This document shows positions 1 through 5,383 of a DNA stretch of 5,549 nt, in pieces. Numbering within the stretch: position 1 is the first letter of the stretch; each line of letters begins with the position of its first letter. A model generated the notes under the pieces. That model made no database searches. It was not told the DNA's origin and worked only from the letters and a program-made list of their open reading frames with translations. A program made the translations under genes and the position numbers. This DNA is from Bacteroidales bacterium (GTDB lineage: Bacteria; Bacteroidota; Bacteroidia; Bacteroidales; GCA-2748055): the NCBI GenBank assembly GCA_029934875.1, contig JAOZLK010000331.1, positions 1-5,549 on the forward strand, written 5' to 3'.

Positions 1-2
1 AT

Positions 3-1709
3 ATGTTAATGGCTGAAACATATAACCTGCAGGGGAATCGTGAAAATGAAAAGATCTATCTTCAGAATTCTATCGAAATCTTTGAAGTGGAAAAGGATTC
101 ATTTAGCCTGGGTTACGCCCTTCATAATCTCGGTTATGCTAATTACAGTAAGGGGCAGTATGACACTGCGTTGGTCGTATACACCGAAACACTTGATCTA
201 TTTAAAAAGTTAGACCATCCTTATGCAAGCCATTCATATTTCGTCTGTCTTGGCAACCTGGGATTGGTTTATTCCGGGCTATCAGATTTTGATAAGGCAG
301 AGGAATATCTTCTTACGGCTATTGATACCCTTACCAGCTTAGGTGAGGAGAATGCCGTAGCAGAGTTCATGACTGGATATGCAAATATTCTTCAGCAAAA
401 AGGAGAAATGAAACAGGCCATTGCCTATGCTTCCAGGGCGTTTAAAAATACTGATAACCCGAATTATGAACGAAGTGCATCACGCTTGCTTGCCCGGCTT
501 TATGAGATTTCCGGAAGGTATGACAGTGCTTATTATTATCAATCAATATTTATTGTAGCAAACGATAGCATAAAAAATATTGAGAGTGTTCAGAAAATGG
601 CTGACCTGCGTACTGAATATGAAGTTGGGAAGAAACAGGCTGAGGTTGATGTATTGGAGAAAGTTAAGCTGAGAAACAATATTATAATGATAGGATTAGG
701 AATAATTCTAATTCTAGCCATAGGGCTTGTCACCATGTATAATGTCAACCTGAAACGCTCAAGAAAGCTTACTGCAGCCCTCGAAGAACGCCGGGTATTA
801 TTGGAAAAACAAAGCTCGGAACTGAAAGAAAAAAATGACAAAATTATCAGGGCAAATGAAGAGCTGCAGCAATTGAATGAAGAAATTAATGTCCAAAAAG
901 AAGAAATTGAAGCCCAAAGAGATCATGTATTCAATCAAAATAAGGCAATCACTGATAGCATTAATTATGCCCAGAGAATCCAATCTGCCATGTTGCCTCC
1001 CGAATCCTATATTTCTGAGCTACTTAATGAAAATTTCATCCTATATAAGCCCAGGGATATTGTGAGTGGCGATTTTTACTGGATTAAACAGGTGAACCAA
1101 TACATCGTAGTGGTGGCAGCTGATTGTACAGGTCATGGAGTACCGGGTGCATTTATGAGCATGCTTGGTATAAGTTATTTAACTGAAATAGTGCAACGAA
1201 GGGAAATAACACAGGCCAACCAGGTATTAAATGAGCTAAGAAAACAGATCAAGTATTCCCTCAGGCAACATGGAGGACGAGACGAAGCAAAGGATGGCAT
1301 CGATATGGCAGTGTGTATACTGGATCTGAAAAATAATATGATGCAATATTCGGGAGCAAACAATCCATTATATCGAATCAGAGATATTGATGGCTTACCT
1401 GAATTGAAGGAAGTTAAGGCAGACATGATGCCTCTGAGCTATTACCAGAGTAAGGACAGGCCATTCACAAATCATGAAATAGATCTGGAACCAGGTGATA
1501 CATTCTATATATTCTCAGATGGATTTACAGATCAGAAAGGTGGCAAGGAAAATAAGCGATTTATGAGCAAACCTTTTAAAAAATTGCTCTTAGAAATTCA
1601 GGACCAACCCATGCCTGATCAGAAAGAGATTCTGGATAAAACTCTATCTGCCTGGATGGGGAATAATACTCAAACAGATGATGTATTGATTATCGGTATG
1701 AGAATGTAG
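3..1709 (+). CDS. TPR – transmembrane – coiled-coil – SpoIIE/PP2C-type serine/threonine phosphatase (5' partial)
   Basis: Signalling phosphatase, probably anchored in the inner membrane. Visible domains (residues counted from the ATG at 3): TPR-like helix pairs at about 35–69, 78–112, 119–150 and 158–185; one hydrophobic transmembrane stretch at about 226–246; a charged coiled coil at about 251–315; then a PP2C/SpoIIE domain at about 318–568. Catalytic-domain motifs are present: YAQRIQSAMLP at 323–331, SGDFYW at 355–360 (D357), DCTGHGVPGAFMSMLG at 374–389 (D374), DGIDMA at 431–436, SDGFTD at 505–510 (D506) and QTDD at 557–560. These Asp residues match the metal ligands of the family, so the enzyme looks active. 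Relatives normally have a signal peptide and more TPRs before this point. Here the reading frame is open to the window edge, so the ATG at 3 is probably internal. Family knowledge: such phosphatases often dephosphorylate anti-sigma-factor antagonists, with the TPRs as sensor. The substrate is not visible here. No clear terminator follows the stop. Confidence 0.9.
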   Translation: MLMAETYNLQGNRENEKIYLQNSIEIFEVEKDSFSLGYALHNLGYANYSKGQYDTALVVYTETLDLFKKLDHPYASHSYFVCLGNLGLVYSGLSDFDKAEEYLLTAIDTLTSLGEENAVAEFMTGYANILQQKGEMKQAIAYASRAFKNTDNPNYERSASRLLARLYEISGRYDSAYYYQSIFIVANDSIKNIESVQKMADLRTEYEVGKKQAEVDVLEKVKLRNNIIMIGLGIILILAIGLVTMYNVNLKRSRKLTAALEERRVLLEKQSSELKEKNDKIIRANEELQQLNEEINVQKEEIEAQRDHVFNQNKAITDSINYAQRIQSAMLPPESYISELLNENFILYKPRDIVSGDFYWIKQVNQYIVVVAADCTGHGVPGAFMSMLGISYLTEIVQRREITQANQVLNELRKQIKYSLRQHGGRDEAKDGIDMAVCILDLKNNMMQYSGANNPLYRIRDIDGLPELKEVKADMMPLSYYQSKDRPFTNHEIDLEPGDTFYIFSDGFTDQKGGKENKRFMSKPFKKLLLEIQDQPMPDQKEILDKTLSAWMGNNTQTDDVLIIGMRM

Positions 1710-1796
1710 TTCCAGGTACAGGATGGATTCCAGAAGGATCACTAATTCATTGACCTCGTTGCCAGGCATACTTTAAAATTACATGTTCATAGTAAA

Positions 1797-1828
1797 GTTC
1801 CCAATTTGCGAATTATTTGCTAATTTTG
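1797..1828 (+). promoter_or_regulatory. Candidate Bacteroidota-type promoter of the higBA module
   Basis: TAATTTTG at 1821–1828 fits the Bacteroidota -7 element TAnnTTTG exactly. The matching -33 position, about 20 bases upstream, holds only GTTC (1797–1800), a weak fit to TTTG. Transcription would start near 1834, giving a short leader before the toxin start at 1847. The -7 box fit is seen in the sequence; promoter activity is inferred. Confidence 0.5.
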
Positions 1829-1829
1829 C
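1808..1829. promoter_or_regulatory. Overlapping dyads, candidate HigA operator
   Basis: Two overlapping imperfect palindromes lie on the candidate -7 box: GCGAAT-T-ATTTGC at 1808–1820 (5 of 6 pairs) and GCTAA-T-TTTGC at 1819–1829 (4 of 5 pairs). Both share GC-A/T-GC ends. HigA antitoxins repress their own operon by binding such dyads over the promoter. The position fits, but in an AT-rich leader short dyads can arise by chance. Confidence 0.35.
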
Positions 1830-1846
1830 ATATTGAAATACTGTAG

Positions 1847-2115
1847 ATGAAAAGAATTTTTGCAAAGAGTACATTAAGAAAGTATTTGGAAAAACATGGT
1901 ATGATACAGCAATGAGTTCAGATTGGAAAACTCCAAATGACATTAAACAAAATTACGCAAATGCAAGTATTTTGAAGGATGGACGGATTATTTTTAACAT
2001 CAAAGGTAATTTGTATAGACTGATAGTTAAATTCAACTTTGAGAAACAATGGGCATTTATACGATTTATTGGAACACATACGGAGTATAATAAAATTGAC
2101 GCAAACACAATTTAA
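1847..2115 (+). pseudogene. higB: HigB-family toxin (RelE superfamily mRNA interferase), broken by an out-of-frame internal deletion
   Basis: Intact HigB toxins of this family (PF09907) are ribosome-dependent mRNA endonucleases of about 90–100 residues. Here the N-terminal part is read in one frame from the ATG at 1847 (MKRIFAKSTLRKYLEKH, a typical HigB start) and stops at the TGA at 1913–1915. The rest is in the -1 frame, from about 1891: KTWYDTAMSSDWKTP, then a long conserved stretch including DIKQNYANASI, FNIKGNLYRL and FIGTHTEYNKIDA, ending with TAA at 2113–2115. Together the two pieces cover the family's length except for about 7–8 residues expected between EKH and KTWY. A deletion of roughly 22–25 bases that also shifted the frame explains both features. 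An ATG at 1912 could start a 67-residue fragment carrying the C-terminal core, but without the N-terminal helix region. The antitoxin gene follows 10 bases downstream. Toxin activity is therefore unlikely. Confidence 0.85.
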
Positions 2116-2125
2116 AACTGGTGAC

Positions 2126-2494
2126 ATGGATATAAAACCGCTAAAAACAGATTCAGATTATCAAATAACCTTAAGCAGACTTGAGGAAATATTTGATGCG
2201 CCGGTTGGGTCACATGAAAGTGATGAAGCTGATATACTTGGCTTAATGATTGATGAATTTGAGAAAAAACATTACCCGATTGATGCCCCGGATCCGATTG
2301 AAGCTATTAAGATTCGAATGGAGGAAATGCAATTGAAACAAGTTGATTTGGTTCCGGAAATTGGTGGAAAGAGTAGAGTTTCTGAGATTCTTAATCGTAA
2401 ACGTAAATTGACTGTTGATATGATTCGGAAATTAGCGGCTAAATTGAATTTATCAGCAGAATTATTAGTTAAAGATTATCAATTGCAGCGATAA
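2126..2494 (+). CDS. higA: HigA-family antitoxin, XRE-type helix-turn-helix protein
   Basis: Antitoxin partner of HigB: in the family it binds and neutralises the toxin and represses the shared promoter through a Cro/C1-type HTH. The protein has 122 residues. The N-terminal half (about 1–58, acidic, with ESDEADILGLMIDEFEKKH) is typical of the COG5499 HigA group. The HTH spans about 60–115, with LKQVDLVPEIGGKSRVSEIL followed by NRKRKLTVDMIRKLAAKLN. The start at ATG 2126 lies 10 bases after the toxin's stop, as usual in higBA operons. The same frame is open further upstream to 2039, but that would overlap the toxin's conserved coding sequence and add residues without family likeness. No strong Shine–Dalgarno is seen. 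The gene is intact although its toxin is broken, so it is effectively an orphan antitoxin. It may still act as a repressor or protect against related toxins (inference). Confidence 0.9.
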   Translation: MDIKPLKTDSDYQITLSRLEEIFDAPVGSHESDEADILGLMIDEFEKKHYPIDAPDPIEAIKIRMEEMQLKQVDLVPEIGGKSRVSEILNRKRKLTVDMIRKLAAKLNLSAELLVKDYQLQR

Positions 2495-2516
2495 GAGTTG
2501 TACGGTTGATTATTAG

Positions 2517-2534
2517 TGCGAGAACTACTGGATT
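2517..2534. repeat. Partial copy of the tRNA-Val 3' end (direct repeat of 2721–2738)
   Basis: Positions 2517–2534 match 2721–2738 at 16 of 18 bases, including 13 identical in a row (GAACTACTGGATT, 2522–2534 and 2726–2738). The second copy is the 3' acceptor strand and T-stem side of tRNA-Val, in the same orientation, 204 bases apart. Duplications of a tRNA 3' end are the classic trace of integration by tyrosine recombinases. A decayed tandem tRNA is the alternative. The segment is too incomplete to be a tRNA. Confidence 0.6.
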
Positions 2535-2564
2535 ACTCCCTCGCAGAGCTCGGTCGTGATCCAG
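2517..2564. repeat. Nested inverted repeats next to the tRNA-end copy
   Basis: Two alternative pairings are visible: TGCGAG (2517–2522) with CTCGCA (2540–2545), and CTGGATTAC (2528–2536) with GTGATCCAG (2556–2564), the latter 9 pairs with one G·T. They overlap the tRNA-end copy and cannot both form at once. They could be a recombination-site dyad, a repetitive extragenic palindrome, or the fold of a transcript end. Function unknown. Confidence 0.5.
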
Positions 2565-2595
2565 GGCGGGGGGAGACATCAACAAAACAAAACCC

Positions 2596-2619
2596 GATTT
2601 GGCGCATACGCCCCAAATC
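2596..2619 (-). terminator. Strong hairpin, possible terminator on the minus strand
   Basis: GATTT-GGCG (2596–2604), loop CATA, CGCC (2609–2612), a two-base bulge, then AAATC (2615–2619). Read on the minus strand, the hairpin is followed by a T-rich stretch (GGGTTTTGTTTTGTT), which would suit a terminator, although the T run begins three bases off the stem. Read on the plus strand, only a weak T stretch follows, so it is a poor terminator for higA. Confidence 0.4.
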
Positions 2620-2644
2620 TCTTTGCCTTCCAATCGTCCCCTTA

Positions 2645-2660
2645 CAAGAATAAATTCTTG
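2645..2660. repeat. Perfect 6-bp inverted repeat
   Basis: CAAGAA (2645–2650), loop TAAA, TTCTTG (2655–2660). No T or A tract supports terminator function. It sits midway between the tRNA terminator and the hairpin at 2596–2619. Function unknown. Confidence 0.5.
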
Positions 2661-2679
2661 ACGGGATCTCCTGGAATGC

Positions 2680-2706
2680 AAAAACCCGTCCACTTGCGTG
2701 AACGGG
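2680..2706 (-). terminator. Intrinsic terminator of tRNA-Val
   Basis: Stem CCCGT (2685–2689), C·A mismatch, CAC (2691–2693), loop TTGC, GTG (2698–2700), ACGGG (2702–2706). On the minus strand it is followed at once by five T (complement of 2680–2684). It begins 17 bases after the mature tRNA 3' end. A T-rich stretch also follows on the plus strand (cctttgttttg), so it may work in both directions. Confidence 0.8.
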
Positions 2707-2722
2707 CCTTTGTTTTGTTGTG

Positions 2723-2797
2723 TGGGAACTACTGGATTCGAACCAGTGACCCCCTGCTTGTAAGGCAGGTGCTCTGAACCAGCTGAGCTAAGCTCCC
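2723..2797 (-). tRNA. tRNA-Val (anticodon UAC)
   Basis: 75-nt cloverleaf on the minus strand. Acceptor stem GGGAGCT pairs with AGTTCCC (one G·T at pair 5). D stem GCTC/GAGC, anticodon stem CCTGC/GCAGG with loop CTTACAA (anticodon TAC), a five-base variable loop, and T stem ACTGG/CCAGT with loop TTCGAAT. The discriminator base is A and no CCA is encoded, so the CCA end must be added by enzyme. It decodes valine GUA/GUG. It has its own promoter and terminator and stands alone. Confidence 0.97.
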
Positions 2798-2808
2798 TTT
2801 TGGCGGTG

Positions 2809-2839
2809 CAAATATAGACGATCTCGGCTAATTCACAAA
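2809..2839 (-). promoter_or_regulatory. Bacteroidota sigma-A promoter of tRNA-Val
   Basis: On the minus strand TTTG (complement of 2836–2839), 19 bases, then TATATTTG (complement of 2809–2816). This matches the Bacteroidota consensus TTTG–N19–TAnnTTTG at every fixed position. Transcription would start about 5 bases before the mature tRNA 5' end (2797). It faces away from the amidase gene, whose 5' region lies just behind it. Confidence 0.85.
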
Positions 2840-2891
2840 AAAAGAAATGTACTTTTTGTATATTTCACCCTTATTCCTTAAAAAGAGTGCC

Positions 2892-4601
2892 ATGAATCTT
2901 ACCCTGACTACCCTACGAGAGTGCGCTGTTGCAGCGGGTGCAGCACTTCTCATACTAATTTCACCTGCCTGCAATCAGACTTCAACAGAGACGGAAAAAT
3001 CTACCCATGTAAATGTGCAAATGGATTCCTCCTGGCATGTAATGAATCCCATGGATATTGATTTCGACAGTGTGGAACTTGCCATGATTGATTCAGGCAT
3101 GGCCGATCTGATCATGGACTATCGCGACATCAGGGAATACCACCTGGCCAACTCCACCCCTCCCGCCATACAGTTCAATCCCCTGCCCTACGGTTTCAGC
3201 ATACCGGAGCCGACTCCTAAAATTGCATGGGAAATTCCGGAGGGTGTCAGCAGGCCCTCACGGGAAGCCGACCTGGCTTTTATGTCCATACCCGAGCTGG
3301 CTGCCCTATTACGCGCCGGGGAGGTTTCCTGCCTTTCACTCACAGAGCTCTATCTCAAACGACTTAAGAAATACGACCCTCAACTCCACTGTGTGGTCAG
3401 TCTCACCGAGTCCTATGCCTTTGAACAGGCACGTAAACTGGACGCAGAACTGGCCCGGGGAGAGGACCGTGGCATTTTACATGGCATTCCCTATGGGGCG
3501 AAAGACCTCTTCTCCTTCCCTGGCTATCCCACCACATGGGGTGCAGGTGCATACAAGGAGCAGAAACTGGACGAAACAGCCGGGATTATTAAAAAGCTGG
3601 AAGATGCCGGAGCCATTCTGCTGGCGAAGACCACCCTCGGGGCCCTTGCAATGGGCGATGTGTGGTTTGCCGACACCACGCGGAATCCCTGGAATCTTGA
3701 GGAGGGGTCCAGTGGTTCATCGGCCGGATCGGCATCAGCCACTGCGGCCGGACTGCTCCCTTTCGCCATAGGAACTGAAACCTGGGGATCCATTGTATCC
3801 CCGGCCACCAGGTGTGGGACCACCGGACTGCGTCCTACCTATGGACGGGTTACCCGCTCCGGTGCAATGGCGCTCAGCTGGAGTATGGATAAGGTGGGAC
3901 CCATCTGCAGAAGTGCGATGGATTGTGCCATTGTTTTTGATGCCATACGGGGAACTGATCCAAAGGACAAAACCGTGCTGGATGCCGGTTTTACCTGGCC
4001 GGGTGAAGTGGACCTTTCAAGTCTGAAGATTGGCTATTTCGAATCTGCCTTCGATTCCGAATACGGAGTTTCCAACTTTGACAGGCAAACGCTGAGGGTT
4101 CTGAAAAGATTGGGAGCCGAACTAATACCGGTTGAACTTGATAATGAAGAGATACCTGTTTCTGCACTGGGATTGATCCTGACAGCCGAGGCGGCAGCAG
4201 CCTTTGACGAGCTTACCCGCTCCAACCGCGATACTCTACTGGTACGCCAGCACCTCTATGCCTGGCCCAACACCTTTCGAACTGCACGCTATATCACTGC
4301 TGTGGAGTACATCCAGGCCAACCGTATACGGCACGATCTGATTGAAGATATACACAATAGGATGAAGGATTTCGATGTGGTTGTGAGCCCATCCTTTAAT
4401 GGTGGAAACCAGTTGCTGGCCACCAACCTCACCGGGCAACCGGTGGTTGTGGTACCCAATGGCTTTAAAAAGGACGGATCACCCACCAGCATCAGTTTCC
4501 TTGCCAACCTCTTCGATGAAGGAACTGCTCTTGCAGTGGCAGCTGCCTACCAGGAAGCCAGCAGCTTTAATAAGAAGATGCCGCCCCTCTTTTCAGAATA
4601 A
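2892..4601 (+). CDS. Amidase-signature family hydrolase, predicted lipoprotein
   Basis: Hydrolyses a carbon–nitrogen amide bond; the substrate cannot be told from sequence. The ATG at 2892 (569 residues) is preferred over the in-frame ATG at 2847. It gives a compact signal peptide, hydrophobic VAAGAALLILISPA before a Cys at residue 27 (lipobox-like SPAC), and a purine-rich stretch (AAAAAGAG) lies in front. The longer start adds 15 hydrophobic residues with two Lys and cannot be excluded. After a polar linker to about residue 125 comes the amidase-signature domain. Its triad is complete: Lys204 in GIPYGAKD, cis-Ser276 in GSSAGSAS and nucleophile Ser300 in GTETWGSI, with the usual 24-residue Ser–Ser spacing. 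CGTTGLRPTYGRVTRSG and the C-terminal AVAAAYQEA also fit the family. A role as GatA is unlikely because of the export signal. The lipobox has Ser at -3, where Leu is usual, so lipidation is probable but not certain. The next gene converges 26 bases away, with no clear terminator between. Confidence 0.92.
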   Translation: MNLTLTTLRECAVAAGAALLILISPACNQTSTETEKSTHVNVQMDSSWHVMNPMDIDFDSVELAMIDSGMADLIMDYRDIREYHLANSTPPAIQFNPLPYGFSIPEPTPKIAWEIPEGVSRPSREADLAFMSIPELAALLRAGEVSCLSLTELYLKRLKKYDPQLHCVVSLTESYAFEQARKLDAELARGEDRGILHGIPYGAKDLFSFPGYPTTWGAGAYKEQKLDETAGIIKKLEDAGAILLAKTTLGALAMGDVWFADTTRNPWNLEEGSSGSSAGSASATAAGLLPFAIGTETWGSIVSPATRCGTTGLRPTYGRVTRSGAMALSWSMDKVGPICRSAMDCAIVFDAIRGTDPKDKTVLDAGFTWPGEVDLSSLKIGYFESAFDSEYGVSNFDRQTLRVLKRLGAELIPVELDNEEIPVSALGLILTAEAAAAFDELTRSNRDTLLVRQHLYAWPNTFRTARYITAVEYIQANRIRHDLIEDIHNRMKDFDVVVSPSFNGGNQLLATNLTGQPVVVVPNGFKKDGSPTSISFLANLFDEGTALAVAAAYQEASSFNKKMPPLFSE

Positions 4602-4627
4602 GGCTATCCAGCTTGTACTGTAAGTGC

Positions 4628-5383
4628 TTATTCCTTCCTGAAGCCCAGGATCAGCTGTTTTTCCATCAGCTCTGCAATAAATTTCTCCAGGGCTTCATCC
4701 ATGAATTTCCCGCTCTCGATCCCGGTAACCTGGGCGATATCCCCTTTGAGGAGTGCGGCCGGAAGGTCCTCCTCCACAAGCCGGGTCAGAATGTAAACAT
4801 TCAATGCCGAGAGCTTAAGAAACTGAACATAGCCGGTATCTGGTGAGCGGAATATTAAAACGAAATAGTCACCCTTCATCCCGGCAGCCTCCGCGGCAGC
4901 ATACATGTGCACCGGGTAGCTCATCCTTATAATCTCGTATTCGGGATTGAAGGCAAGCCTGTTTTCGAGGGCACTCCCCTCTTTCACATAGTCCGGGAAG
5001 GGCCTGTCAGGCATGTTGTAGACCTCGATTTCCATCCACTCAAAATAGAGCAGGTCATCCAGGTAGAGCTTTTCAATCCGCTGGCCGGTTTCCTTTGCAA
5101 CATGGTATGTATAGAATTCATAGGGCAGACGCCAGATCTGTGGGACTCCGGGTTGACCATTGACAAAAAAATCCTGAACCAGCTCATCCCACAGCTCCTC
5201 TCCCAGGCTTGCCAGGGTAATGGGGTAACCCGAATCAAGGACGTCCCTTACCACATTATTTACCAGTCTTCTGTAGTGCTTCAATCTTCCCGGGGTAACA
5301 CCGGGGATTTTTGTCTCCTTGCCTGTCCGGCAATACTTACCAAGCTGTTCCTGGATCCTGGCTGTATCTTCACTGAGTTTCAT
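4628..5383 (-). CDS. DUF2063 / HvfC / BufC-like partner protein of an MNIO enzyme
   Basis: 251 residues from the ATG at 5383. The N-terminal domain (about 7–125) fits the DUF2063 'putative DNA-binding domain' family: GRLKHYRRLVNNVVRDVLDS (32–51), YPITLASLGEELWDELVQDFF (about 53–73), then LDDLLYFEWMEIEVYN (108–123), corresponding to the family's LA-LEW helix. The C-terminal half (about 145–251) is mixed strand and helix. Its end (LLKGDIAQVT … FIAELMEKQLILGF) recalls small winged-helix peptide-recognition domains (inference only). In known systems this protein pairs with the DUF692/MNIO enzyme and helps it act on a precursor peptide; despite the family name, DNA binding is not shown. The upstream gene is exactly such an enzyme and overlaps by 14 bases. 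The start at 5383 is backed by GGAGG seven bases upstream. A TTG at 5407 would extend the frame by eight residues but has less support. Confidence 0.87.
   Translation of the reverse strand: MKLSEDTARIQEQLGKYCRTGKETKIPGVTPGRLKHYRRLVNNVVRDVLDSGYPITLASLGEELWDELVQDFFVNGQPGVPQIWRLPYEFYTYHVAKETGQRIEKLYLDDLLYFEWMEIEVYNMPDRPFPDYVKEGSALENRLAFNPEYEIIRMSYPVHMYAAAEAAGMKGDYFVLIFRSPDTGYVQFLKLSALNVYILTRLVEEDLPAALLKGDIAQVTGIESGKFMDEALEKFIAELMEKQLILGFRKE

Noticed and set aside
1710..1796. Terminator or small gene after the PP2C gene
   Set aside because: A repeated TTCCAG and four-base stems occur, but there is no convincing hairpin with a T tract and no coding signal.
2039..2125. Extended N-terminus for HigA from the ATG at 2039
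   Set aside because: It would overlap the conserved C-terminal coding part of higB and add 29 residues unlike HigA; the ATG at 2126 gives the usual length and spacing.
2517..2564. A second, degenerate tRNA
   Set aside because: Only the 3' strand of the acceptor/T arm is recognisable; no T loop, anticodon arm or D arm could be laid out.
2469..2777. Open frames on both strands through the gene-free region and the tRNA
   Set aside because: They read through the tRNA, the terminator and hairpins; the peptides (with phrases such as GNYWIRTSDP or RGSNPV) are translations of tRNA sequence or its partial copy, not proteins.
2859..2866. Promoter TATATTTC for the amidase gene
   Set aside because: It differs from TAnnTTTG in the last base and has no -33 TTTG at the right distance; not strong enough to list.
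3223..4026. Long open frames within the amidase gene in other frames and on the minus strand
   Set aside because: They lie wholly inside a well-supported gene with conserved motifs in its own frame and show no family likeness; they result from the higher G+C content.
4602..4627. Bidirectional terminator between the convergent amidase and DUF2063 genes
   Set aside because: Only short, bulged stems (such as AAGGCT…AGCTT) without a T tract are visible, which is too weak to call.
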